Source: CAZBME01 sp964645835 (GTDB taxonomy: Bacteria; Desulfobacterota; Syntrophia; Syntrophales; UBA8958). Taken from it: 64,000 nt of DNA. The DNA lies in contig CAZYDG010000026.1 of assembly GCA_964645835.1 (NCBI GenBank), forward strand, positions 1 to 64,000, written 5' to 3'. The translations under genes were made by a program, and so were the position numbers. Within the stretch, counting starts at the first letter, position 1. Every line of letters begins with the position of its first letter. The notes beneath the pieces are model-generated. The model was not told the origin of the DNA. It saw nothing but the letters and a program-made list of their open reading frames with translations, and made no database searches. Below, piece after piece: positions 9,396 to 17,365 of this stretch.

Positions 9396-10235
9396 CTACT
9401 TGATTTCGAGCAGCTTGGCCCTGGCCGTACGGGCCTGGTTGGTGTTGGGGTAATCTTTGATGATGTTTCGCAGAATCGCTTTTGCACTGGCCTTATCGCC
9501 CATATTCAGGAAAGAGATTCCCTGTCTGAGAAGGGCATAGGGAACTTTATTTCCATCGGGATAGTTCTTTATGACCTTATCGTATTCGAGGATGGCTTTT
9601 TCGTATTTCTTTTCAAAATAGTAACATTCTCCGATCCAAAACTGCGCATTGCTTGAGTATTCCGTATCTGGGTAGGCCTTGAGAAAATTTTGAAATTCCG
9701 TCCGGGCTTTGTCGTATTTTCCTTCTTTGAAACTGTCATATGCTTGAGCGTAAAGGCCTTCCTTGTCTCCCTTGGCCTTTGACGCCCCGTTTTTAGATCC
9801 ACTCTTTCCCCCATCCGGTCGGTCGTCCTTCTTGCTGATGCCAAGGAAGTTTTCGATGTAATTAACCTTGAAATAAGCCTGATCCAGCCGATCTTTAAAA
9901 TCTTTGTAATCGCCGGAGCGGCTTTGGAGGGTCGTCAGGTCTTTCTGCAGTCCTTCAGTGAGGCCTCTAACCTGACGGATTTGATCGCGGATATCGGTCA
10001 TATCGGCGCGAAGTTCCGCCTCGGCCTTGCGCAGGGAAACTACCGATTCATTGAGCTTTTCGATTTCCTTACGCAAGGCCGCTGATTCCGTCTGCTGGGC
10101 CGAAACCTTTTCTTCGACGGCGGAGAGCTTTGCATCGATTTCAGCCCTGACCATGCGCAAATCCGAATTGGTCGCACATCCGGACAGCAAGCAGAGTATG
10201 GCTAGGGCAAGCGCTGGACGCCTAATAAGATGCAT
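9396..10235 (-). CDS. ybgF: Tol-Pal system protein YbgF/CpoB
   Basis: A periplasmic partner of TolA that couples peptidoglycan synthesis to outer-membrane constriction. The signal peptide ends in LLSGC (Cys20), so here it appears to be a lipoprotein. A coiled coil follows (about 25-110), rich in heptads such as EEKVSAQQTESAALRKEI, then a Gly/Lys/Ser-rich linker and three TPR-like repeats (160-275) with the YxxAxxxFxxFLKxYPxxxY pattern of the family. It is the last gene of the tol-pal cluster, 9 bases after pal. Confidence 0.93.
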   Translation of the reverse strand: MHLIRRPALALAILCLLSGCATNSDLRMVRAEIDAKLSAVEEKVSAQQTESAALRKEIEKLNESVVSLRKAEAELRADMTDIRDQIRQVRGLTEGLQKDLTTLQSRSGDYKDFKDRLDQAYFKVNYIENFLGISKKDDRPDGGKSGSKNGASKAKGDKEGLYAQAYDSFKEGKYDKARTEFQNFLKAYPDTEYSSNAQFWIGECYYFEKKYEKAILEYDKVIKNYPDGNKVPYALLRQGISFLNMGDKASAKAILRNIIKDYPNTNQARTARAKLLEIK

Positions 10236-10244
10236 GAATTCTTC

Positions 10245-10823
10245 TTACTTTACCTTCAGGACGAAACTGTCACGGCGGTTCTTAGCCCAAGCTTCTTCGT
10301 TGTGGCCGGGATCGAGGGGCTTTTCCAAGCCGTAGCTGATAGTCTTGATCCGTTCTTTTCCTATGCCGAGTCCGACCAGATATTTGGCCGCTTCGTTGGC
10401 CCGCCGCTCACCCAAAGCGAGGTTGTATTCTGCCGTGCCTCTTTCATCGCAGTTTCCTTCGATGACGACGTCAACGTTTTTGTTTTTCATGAGCCAGTCG
10501 GCATGGCGTTTGAGAGTTTCTCTGGTCTGGGGTGTGAGCGTGGATTTATCGAAATCAAAACGAACATCTTCAAGAGACGTCTCGGCCGTCTTTACCGTTT
10601 GCGCCGGCGCCTTGGCCTGTCCTTCATCTGTCGGTGTCTCCTTCACCGCCTTTGTTTCCCCTGATGACGGTGCTTTCGGCGTTTCGCTTGTAGCCTGGGC
10701 TGCTGCCGGCGTGCTTGCTGTTTCACCTTGCTGAACAGCTTTCTTAGCACAGCCCGTGGTCATCAGAAAGCATACGAGTACTGCGACCATCATCATGATC
10801 ATACCAATTCGAAATCTCTTCAT
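10245..10823 (-). CDS. pal: Peptidoglycan-associated lipoprotein Pal
   Basis: Pal anchors the outer membrane to peptidoglycan and interacts with TolB. The signal ends in MTTGC (Cys25). An Ala/Pro/Thr-rich linker (30-80) leads to an OmpA-like domain (85-190) with the diaminopimelate-binding signature around GNCDERGTAEYN and LGERRANEA. The position between tolB and ybgF is canonical. The linker is longer than in E. coli Pal. Confidence 0.96.
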   Translation of the reverse strand: MKRFRIGMIMMMVAVLVCFLMTTGCAKKAVQQGETASTPAAAQATSETPKAPSSGETKAVKETPTDEGQAKAPAQTVKTAETSLEDVRFDFDKSTLTPQTRETLKRHADWLMKNKNVDVVIEGNCDERGTAEYNLALGERRANEAAKYLVGLGIGKERIKTISYGLEKPLDPGHNEEAWAKNRRDSFVLKVK

Positions 10824-10926
10824 CTACCTTATCCTCCTTTGCGCGTCTGTTGTGAATTTAATAACAACCGCCTATTTGCTGTAGTTAAATCAAAAAAAGT
10901 CCCAAAGGTCAATGGAAAAATAGGAA

Positions 10927-12237
10927 TTATTCCAAGACGGGAGACCATGCGGGGCTCGTTCCGTCGCATAAAATACGTATATTGGTGCCGTTGGCGTTCA
11001 TAACGCCGATTTTATGCGTCGACCCCGTTCTCAGGGTAAAGGCCAGATAGCGGCCGTCGGGAGACCATGAAGGGTATTTATGCTCCCCTCCTGCCGATGT
11101 GAGTTGTTCGACATTGGAACCGTCCGGCTGAATGGTGAAAAGCTGAAAAGAACCACCGACTGATCCTTCATAGGCGATCCGGTTGCCTTTTGGGGACCAG
11201 GATGGCGACGTATTGTAATTGCCGCTGAATGTAAGACGGTGGACATTGTTTCCGTCGCTGTCCATGATGTATACCTGCGGCGATCCCGACCGGTTGGAGA
11301 CGAAGGCAATGTTTTTCCCGTCGGGAGACCAGGTGGGTGATACGTCGATGTCGTGGTTATATGTCAGCCGTTTCGTCTGAGCCGTAGCGACGTCCAGGGC
11401 GTAGATTTCCTGGTTTCCTTCATAGCTGAGCGTCAGAAGAATCTTCTTCCCGGCGGGTGACCAGGAACCGGAAAGATTGAGGCCGGGGTGGCCCGACGCT
11501 TTTCGCAAGGCGCCGCTTTTCAGGTCGCGAATAAAAAAGTCGGGATTCCCATCCCTATAGGAAGTAAAGGATATACGTCTCCCATCGGGAGACCAGCGGG
11601 GTGACAAGGTCAACGCTTTCATCTGAGTGACCTGAGTGAGACCTGCCCCGTCGAAGCCGATGGTATGGATCTCCGAGATATTGCCCCTTTTCAGGGAAAA
11701 AGCGATTTTTGTGTTGAAGATGCCCCCTTCACCGGAGAGTGCTTGCAGGATATCGCCGGCCATTTTGCGGATAAGTTGGATCTTGTCTTCCGGCTTGCTG
11801 TAATACCGTTTGCCGATGATAAGTTCTCCCTTAACAACGTCATAAAGGCGCATCTCCGCGGATATTTGTTGTGGTGTCGAGCGGAATGTCCCTCGGACGA
11901 GGTATTCTGCCCCGATGGTTGTCCAATTGGGAAAATTGATTCTTTCGTACCCTTGCTGAGTCCCTGAAGGATATTCGAGGAACGAGCTTTGGGGAATGAC
12001 GTTGAAAAAGCCCGTCATGTTAAGATAAGCCGACAATGTCGAAGAAAACCAGGGGGGGAGGTCCTTATTGCTACCGTCGGTGGACGTTTTATTGAAATCG
12101 GTGATGGCAATGGGGAACTTCTGGAAGGTTGGCGCATCAATATCGATATAAACCCTGGCCGATGCAGACGATGCGCCGCAACAAAGCCATAAGGCCAAAA
12201 AAACAGTTAAGATGATTCTCGAAGACCATTTAGTCAT
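10927..12237 (-). CDS. tolB: Tol-Pal system beta-propeller protein TolB
   Basis: A periplasmic protein with an N-terminal alpha/beta domain (30-160) and a six-bladed propeller (about 190-430) marked by repeated SPDGR/SPDGK turns (WSPDGRRISF, WSPDGKNIAF, WSPKGNRIAY, WSPDGRYLAF). It shuttles between TolA and Pal. The start at 12237 (MTKWSSR) gives a proper signal peptide with cleavage near SASA-RV and has AAAGG upstream; a longer reading frame from 12312 would add a hydrophilic extension that makes no sense before a signal. tolA ends 14 bases upstream. Confidence 0.95.
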   Translation of the reverse strand: MTKWSSRIILTVFLALWLCCGASSASARVYIDIDAPTFQKFPIAITDFNKTSTDGSNKDLPPWFSSTLSAYLNMTGFFNVIPQSSFLEYPSGTQQGYERINFPNWTTIGAEYLVRGTFRSTPQQISAEMRLYDVVKGELIIGKRYYSKPEDKIQLIRKMAGDILQALSGEGGIFNTKIAFSLKRGNISEIHTIGFDGAGLTQVTQMKALTLSPRWSPDGRRISFTSYRDGNPDFFIRDLKSGALRKASGHPGLNLSGSWSPAGKKILLTLSYEGNQEIYALDVATAQTKRLTYNHDIDVSPTWSPDGKNIAFVSNRSGSPQVYIMDSDGNNVHRLTFSGNYNTSPSWSPKGNRIAYEGSVGGSFQLFTIQPDGSNVEQLTSAGGEHKYPSWSPDGRYLAFTLRTGSTHKIGVMNANGTNIRILCDGTSPAWSPVLE

Positions 12238-12251
12238 GAAGATGCCTTTCC

Positions 12252-12983
12252 TTAGCGAAATTCGGATGAATGAAAACGGATCCCCACATCCAGGCTGCTT
12301 TCTTTGAACCATTCCGGCAGGGGGGGAAGAGGGTTGGCCTTTTTTACTGCCCGCAGGGCGGAATCATCGAAGTAGGCGTTTCCCGAACGGTTTTCAATAC
12401 CGATATCCGTCAGGGCGCCGTTTCTCAGGATGCGGACATGGACAACCGCTTCAATGGCCCCCTTGGGAAGAATACCCGGAGGCATGGCCCATTGGCTCTT
12501 GATCCGGGACCAGATTACCCGATAATAGTCGTTCAACGCCGAATTTCCGCTCGCCGATGTCTGCCGGTCCTGTCCGGGACCTGTCTGTGAAGATGCCGAT
12601 GATTCCGCTGCCGTCTTTTTTCTCAGCCGGTCAAGGGCCTGGTCGACTTGAGAGGTTCTGGACGGAGGGGTATCCAGCCGTTTAATGGGGATTTTCGAGG
12701 GGGCGTCGCTGCTTTTTTTTAGGGCGGGGACGCGATCCCGTGAATCAGCCTTCATGATTTCCTTGTTCAGAGCGGATGTCTGCGATTCGCCCGAAAAGGA
12801 TGACGGTGAACTGACAAGTTGTACGGAGTATGAAGGTCCGAATGTAACCCGGGGTGAGGAAGACGTTTGAATAAAAGCGCTGCCTGAAAGGATGGCGATA
12901 TGAATGGCCAGGGATATGATCAGCATATTGCTGAGGCTGAAATCCCTGCCTGTGGGCGAATTGATGCCCCGCGAAGCGGTCAT
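12252..12983 (-). CDS. tolA: TolA/TonB-type energy-transducing protein
   Basis: An inner-membrane anchored protein that transmits TolQR-generated force to the outer membrane. It has one N-terminal membrane segment (about 20-38), a Pro/Ser/Lys-rich periplasmic linker (45-150) and a C-terminal TonB/TolA-type domain (155-243) with a VHVRILRNGALTDI strand and DDSALRAVKKANPLPPLP. The start codon overlaps the tolR stop as ATGA, indicating translational coupling. At 243 residues it is shorter than E. coli TolA and has a TonB-like C-terminal domain, as is common outside Gammaproteobacteria. Confidence 0.9.
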   Translation of the reverse strand: MTASRGINSPTGRDFSLSNMLIISLAIHIAILSGSAFIQTSSSPRVTFGPSYSVQLVSSPSSFSGESQTSALNKEIMKADSRDRVPALKKSSDAPSKIPIKRLDTPPSRTSQVDQALDRLRKKTAAESSASSQTGPGQDRQTSASGNSALNDYYRVIWSRIKSQWAMPPGILPKGAIEAVVHVRILRNGALTDIGIENRSGNAYFDDSALRAVKKANPLPPLPEWFKESSLDVGIRFHSSEFR

Positions 12984-13405
12984 GGCGTTCCCTGAGGCGG
13001 CTCCGTAATCATCCCCAGTTTGTCCACGCCTGCCTTGCGGATTTCCGACATGACCTCGACAACGAATCCGTAGGGGACGTTCTTGTCGGCCCGCATAAAG
13101 ATTTCCTTATCGATACGGGCCGTAAAGATGTTCTCCAGTTTCGTCCGCAGGTCGCTCATGGGGATTTGCGTTTTGTTGATGAAGATTTCTCTTGATCCGT
13201 TGATGGTCAAGACAAGCTTCTCCTCGTTGATATCCACGCTTTTGGATTTCACCTTGGGGAGATTGACGTCAATGCCCATTTGCAGCATGGGCGCCGTCAC
13301 CATGAAAATGATGAGCAACACAAGAACGACATCGACCAGTGGCGTCACGTTGATTTCCGCCAGTACTCGATGATCCTGCTCAGGGCGTTTATTACGAATT
13401 CTCAT
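12980..13405 (-). CDS. tolR: TolR/ExbD proton-channel subunit
   Basis: Part of the proton-driven TolQR motor. The 141-residue protein has the conserved N-terminal membrane helix (about 18-40) carrying the motor Asp in INVTPLVDVVLVLL, followed by a periplasmic domain with the PKVKS and MRADKNVPYGFVVEVM segments of ExbD/TolR. It overlaps tolA by four bases and lies 10 bases downstream of tolQ. Confidence 0.95.
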   Translation of the reverse strand: MRIRNKRPEQDHRVLAEINVTPLVDVVLVLLIIFMVTAPMLQMGIDVNLPKVKSKSVDINEEKLVLTINGSREIFINKTQIPMSDLRTKLENIFTARIDKEIFMRADKNVPYGFVVEVMSEIRKAGVDKLGMITEPPQGTP

Positions 13406-13415
13406 AGCCTGTTGC

Positions 13416-14162
13416 TTATTTCAAATAGTTGCGTTCAATGATGTTGAGCATCTCTGAGGCGAAGGCGTCCATTTCCAGATTGAAGGCCTTAACCCGGTTT
13501 ATATAATAATTGTAAAAGACGACGGCGGGGATAGCCGCTGCGAGTCCGGCCGCCGTAGCGATGAGAGCTTCGGAAATACCGGGGGCAACAACCGCAAGTG
13601 TTGCCGAGCCGCGGGCTCCGATGCTCTTGAAGGTATCCATAATACCCCAAACCGTGCCGAAAAGGCCGATAAAGGGGCAGGCGCTTCCCGTCGTTGCCAG
13701 AAATGTCAGGATGCTTTCCAACCTCCCCGATTCGGAACTGCAAGCGCGGTTGACGGCCCGCTCTACATTATCAATTCCCTTGATCTCAATACCCGGTTCC
13801 GATGTTTCATCCCTTTTATAAGCCCCCGGTTCCCTTGTTGAGCGGGTGATATTTGCCAGTTCAGTGTATCCCGACCGGAAAACCTCTGCTACTGTTGAAT
13901 ATTTGAAACGCTTGGCTTCGGAAAACACATCGGACAATCTCTTGGATTTCAGATAGGCATCGAAAAAAAGCTCGTTTTCCTTTTTGATTTTCCGGTATGC
14001 CATAAACTTCATGAAGATAATCGCCCAGGATATGATGGAAAAGAATAGCAAGATTGTGAGGACAAACTGGACCATCAGTCCGGCATCGAAGATCATGCCA
14101 AAGAGGCTGCCGTGAAATTGCCCGTTCACGCCTGCCATTGCAACGTAAGAGATCTCTTTCAC
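13416..14162 (-). CDS. tolQ: TolQ/ExbB/MotA proton-channel family protein
   Basis: The 248-residue inner-membrane protein has three membrane segments (about residues 28-50, 140-170 and 185-210). The signature GLFGTVWGIMDTF in the second and GISEALIATAAGLAAAIPAVV in the third are typical of TolQ/ExbB. It forms the proton channel with TolR. The start is GTG at 14162, with an AGGGGAG site eight bases upstream. It is the first gene of the tol-pal operon. Confidence 0.95.
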   Translation of the reverse strand: MKEISYVAMAGVNGQFHGSLFGMIFDAGLMVQFVLTILLFFSIISWAIIFMKFMAYRKIKKENELFFDAYLKSKRLSDVFSEAKRFKYSTVAEVFRSGYTELANITRSTREPGAYKRDETSEPGIEIKGIDNVERAVNRACSSESGRLESILTFLATTGSACPFIGLFGTVWGIMDTFKSIGARGSATLAVVAPGISEALIATAAGLAAAIPAVVFYNYYINRVKAFNLEMDAFASEMLNIIERNYLK

Positions 14163-14198
14163 TTTTTAGTCTCCCCTGACGTGTGAATGTGTGAGTAC

Positions 14199-14227
14199 CC
14201 TGTAATGAAAAAAGAGACGCTTGTCAA
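14199..14227 (-). promoter_or_regulatory. Weak candidate promoter for the tol-pal operon
   Basis: On the minus strand a perfect TTGACA (14227-14222) is followed after 17 bases by TACAGG (14204-14199), a poor -10. It sits in the short gap between epmA and tolQ, which is where the operon promoter would be expected. Confidence 0.3.
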
Positions 14228-14235
14228 TATACCTT

Positions 14236-15159
14236 TTACAAATTCTCAGGTGTAAAGGCGACGATGTCGTCGATTCGGAGGGCGCCGGTCACGATCATGG
14301 CCAACCGGTCCAGACCAAGGGCTATGCCTGCCGATTCGGGCATACGATCCAGTGTCGTTAGAAAAGGCTCGGGAGAAGGATAAGGAGGCTTTCCCATGCG
14401 ACGCCGGTACGCCTCTTCTTCGGCAAAACGGTGTCTTTGTTCCGTCTCGTCCGTCAGCTCCGAGAAGGCATTGGCCATCTCCATTCCGGCCATGTAGAGT
14501 TCAAAACGTTCTGCCACGGTCGGGTCCGTCGTGTTTGCTCTGGCCAGAGCCCCCATGGAAAGAGGGTAATTATAAACGAAAGTAGGCCGCGTTCTTCCGA
14601 GGCGAGGTTCGACGTGATCAACAAGAGTCTCTTCGAAGACATCACGGCCAATTGATTCGGAAAGAGACCAGGGGGAATACCTATCAAATGCATCATGCAA
14701 TGTTATTCTTTCCCAGGGGATATCAAGGCGGATTTTATCATCGGCATATGGGATGATGGAACCCAAACCCAGGTCTTCGGCCACATGGCGGATCATATCC
14801 TCGCATTCCGCCATGAGCTGCAGGTAGTCGATTCCCACCCTGTACCATTCCAGAAGGGTAAACTCGGGCAGATGTCGATTGCCCCGCTCACCCTGGCGGT
14901 AGCATTTACAGATTTGGAAGATGCGTGAATAACCGGAAGCCAGAAGCCGCTTCATGCACAGTTCAGGTGACGGATGGAGGAACCAGTCTCCCGTTGCGAT
15001 GGTGTCGATATGGTATTCCGGCGCAGGTGCAGGAATGCGGTTTGGCGTTTCGACCTCCAAGTAACCGCTGCCGATAAAGAAACGGCGAATGGCCCGGATC
15101 ATAGCGGCCCTCACCCGGAGGGCATCCCGTTTATCTGCAAGCGGCCGGGTGGTTTGCAT
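14236..15159 (-). CDS. epmA: EF-P (R)-beta-lysine ligase EpmA (GenX/PoxA)
   Basis: A truncated class II lysyl-tRNA synthetase paralogue that attaches beta-lysine to elongation factor P. It lacks the anticodon-binding domain: 307 residues comprise only the catalytic core, with motif 2 (RIFQICKCYRQGERGNRHLPEFTLLEW) and motif 3 (GIALGLDRLAMIVTG). It lies 7 bases after efp and downstream of epmB, which makes the specific assignment firm. Confidence 0.95.
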   Translation of the reverse strand: MQTTRPLADKRDALRVRAAMIRAIRRFFIGSGYLEVETPNRIPAPAPEYHIDTIATGDWFLHPSPELCMKRLLASGYSRIFQICKCYRQGERGNRHLPEFTLLEWYRVGIDYLQLMAECEDMIRHVAEDLGLGSIIPYADDKIRLDIPWERITLHDAFDRYSPWSLSESIGRDVFEETLVDHVEPRLGRTRPTFVYNYPLSMGALARANTTDPTVAERFELYMAGMEMANAFSELTDETEQRHRFAEEEAYRRRMGKPPYPSPEPFLTTLDRMPESAGIALGLDRLAMIVTGALRIDDIVAFTPENL

Positions 15160-15166
15160 AAAGCGA

Positions 15167-15730
15167 TCAGTCTTTGACTCTAGTCAGATATTCCCCGGAA
15201 CGTGTATCCACCCGGATCTTTTCCCCTTCCTCGATGAAGGGCGGCACCTGGAGAATATAACCCGTCTGAACGGTGACCGGTTTCGTGTTTCCCGAGACTG
15301 AATCTCCCTTTGCCCAGGGATCGGCTTTGATGACAATGAGATCGACGGAGTTAGGCAGGGTTACATCAAGGGCACGATCTCCAAAGAAGAGGACTTCCGC
15401 CTCGATGTTCTCCAGGAGAAAATTTTTGGCATCCCCGACCTGGTCCTCCGTCAGGTAAAACTGCTCAAAAGTTTCATTATCCATGAAGCAATATTTGCCA
15501 TCCTCCGTATACAGGTACTGCATGCTCTTTTCCTGAAGATCGGCCGGTTCAAAAACGTCTACTGAACGGAAGGTTCTTTCGAACTGGGCGCCGGAAATCA
15601 TGTTTTTCAGCTTGCAGCGGTAAAGCGCCTGACCTTTGCCCGGCTTGACAAAATTGAATTCCGTAATGATGTGGGGATCATTTTCCAGTTTGATCCTCAA
15701 TCCTTTTCTTAAGTCGCTGGCTTGATACAT
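15167..15730 (-). CDS. efp: Translation elongation factor P
   Basis: EF-P rescues ribosomes stalled at polyproline stretches. The 187-residue protein shows the three EF-P domains: a KOW-like N-domain, an OB domain and a C-terminal OB domain. The modification loop reads VKPGKGQA with Lys32 at the tip, the residue expected to be beta-lysylated by EpmA and EpmB, encoded on either side. GGAG lies seven bases before the ATG. Confidence 0.97.
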   Translation of the reverse strand: MYQASDLRKGLRIKLENDPHIITEFNFVKPGKGQALYRCKLKNMISGAQFERTFRSVDVFEPADLQEKSMQYLYTEDGKYCFMDNETFEQFYLTEDQVGDAKNFLLENIEAEVLFFGDRALDVTLPNSVDLIVIKADPWAKGDSVSGNTKPVTVQTGYILQVPPFIEEGEKIRVDTRSGEYLTRVKD

Positions 15731-15804
15731 ATTCGCTCCATATCTATATAATTAGAAAAAGTCTTTGGCTATTAATGCATTTATTAAATTTTGTCAAATA
15801 AAAT

Positions 15805-16938
15805 TCACGGCTTTGGCAGACAGGGTGCCGACTGTAACGAAAAAGGTTGCAAAGGGATTTTCCCCTTTGCACCGGGGATGTCCAGAACGTATCGCGGCAG
15901 GCACAGACCCGAATGGGTGGACCACAGGCTCTCCATAATGGCCATGCCTTTGGGAATGTCTACGCGGAAATGATCCGTTCCGGCCACAGGGTCACATTGG
16001 AACAGGTAGTAAGGCCTGACGGAGATCTCCTGGAGTTTGTAGAGGAGGGCCCCCATGACGCCTTCATTGTCATTGACACCTTTGAGGAGGACCGACTGGT
16101 TCGAGACGGGGATGCCTGCCGATACGAGCCGGTCGCAGGCAGTTCCAGACTCGGGCGTAATCTCCCGGGGATGGTTGAATTGGGTATTCAGCCATAAGGG
16201 CCGGTACCGGCGGAGGATGCGGCAGAGGTCTTCCGTTATCCTCATGGGCAACACGGCGGGGACGCGTGATCCGATCCGGATGACCTCGACGTGGGGAATG
16301 GCCCGCAGGGAGGCCAGGAGTCTGTCCAGTGTCTCGTCGGACAGAATCAGGGGGTCCCCCCCGGAAAGAATGACCTCCCGGATGGACGGAGTTTGGGCGA
16401 TATACGCCATCATGGCTGGGTAATAATTGCTCGTCGGCGCTGCCGGCTTTTGTCCCCAGAGGCGTTTGCGGTTACAGTGGCGGCAATAAACGGAACACAC
16501 ATGGGTCGTGAGGATCAGGCAGCGGTCGGCATAGCGATGGACGAGGCCCGGCACGGGCATTTGTTCATGCTCTGCAAGGGGATCCGCTTCGCCGCCCAAT
16601 GAAAAACGAATTTCCTGGAGATCGGGGAAACATTGCCTGCGGATGGGATCGTGATCGTCATTCCCGTCGATAAGGGAAAGATAATACGGAGTGATCGACA
16701 GGGGGTAAGCGTTCACGACAGGCCGCAGGCGGCGCAGGCGATCAGGAGGCAGCGCCAGCCAGGCGGCAAGCTGGGGCAGGGAGTGCAGCCTGTTCTTAAA
16801 CTGCCACTGCCAGTCATGCCACTGGTTTGGCCACTGGCCAGGCCGTATGGTTTTACCTGTAAAGATGGATGCCGATAAGGTCTTTTTATTCGTCACGTTC
16901 CAATGTCCCTGTACTTGAAAAGCAATGGTCTCTACCAC
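15805..16938 (-). CDS. epmB: EF-P beta-lysylation protein EpmB (lysine 2,3-aminomutase family)
   Basis: A radical SAM, PLP-dependent enzyme that converts L-lysine to beta-lysine for EF-P modification. The cluster-binding motif CSVYCRHC lies near residue 150, followed by the EVILSGGDPL segment. At about 377 residues it is close to the usual 340-350 length of EpmB. The start is uncertain: a GTG at 16938 gives the listed length but lacks a good ribosome-binding site, and a later GTG just before TNKKTL is an alternative. Order on the minus strand is epmB-efp-epmA. Confidence 0.92.
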   Translation of the reverse strand: MVETIAFQVQGHWNVTNKKTLSASIFTGKTIRPGQWPNQWHDWQWQFKNRLHSLPQLAAWLALPPDRLRRLRPVVNAYPLSITPYYLSLIDGNDDHDPIRRQCFPDLQEIRFSLGGEADPLAEHEQMPVPGLVHRYADRCLILTTHVCSVYCRHCNRKRLWGQKPAAPTSNYYPAMMAYIAQTPSIREVILSGGDPLILSDETLDRLLASLRAIPHVEVIRIGSRVPAVLPMRITEDLCRILRRYRPLWLNTQFNHPREITPESGTACDRLVSAGIPVSNQSVLLKGVNDNEGVMGALLYKLQEISVRPYYLFQCDPVAGTDHFRVDIPKGMAIMESLWSTHSGLCLPRYVLDIPGAKGKIPLQPFSLQSAPCLPKP

Positions 16939-17000
16939 CGATTATCCCGTTTTAAAAGAAAATGTTTGCGTTTGCCAGGGGGATTATATAAGAGCGTTCC

Positions 17001-17279
17001 ATGAGCCGTCGATTCGTTTATTTGATCTATGCCGCCTTGTGGGTCTTTGTTGTTTCTCTTTATGTAGTCAGACCTTTTTGGGGAAACGCTGTCGGGATCT
17101 TCGTCTTATATGGGCTGCCCGTATTCGCCCTGTATGGATGCACTTTGCTGCTTATGGATATTCGTGATCCCGTTATTGATCGATCCATGATCAAGCCGTT
17201 TGTTTCTCGTCGCCGTTTTTCCCTCGGTCTTTTTTTCTTTGGCATGGTAGTTCTGACTTTTCTGCGTATCTACGGTTAA
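17001..17279 (+). CDS. Small membrane protein, unknown
   Basis: A 92-residue protein with three predicted membrane segments (about 6-24, 29-52 and 73-90) separated by a short charged loop with a DIRDPVIDRS segment and an RRR cluster. I do not recognise a family. The ribosome-binding site is weak. It is divergent from epmB and upstream of the CoA-transferase/GNAT gene. Its coding status rests on membrane-protein composition and on the lack of a better overlapping gene. Confidence 0.5.
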   Translation: MSRRFVYLIYAALWVFVVSLYVVRPFWGNAVGIFVLYGLPVFALYGCTLLLMDIRDPVIDRSMIKPFVSRRRFSLGLFFFGMVVLTFLRIYG

Positions 17280-17365
17280 TGGTTCCATTGTAGGCATAGA
17301 AACGTGCAGTATCTACCTGCAAATCCCTGAAAGTGCTAATATGAGCGTAATGAAAGTGTGGTGGA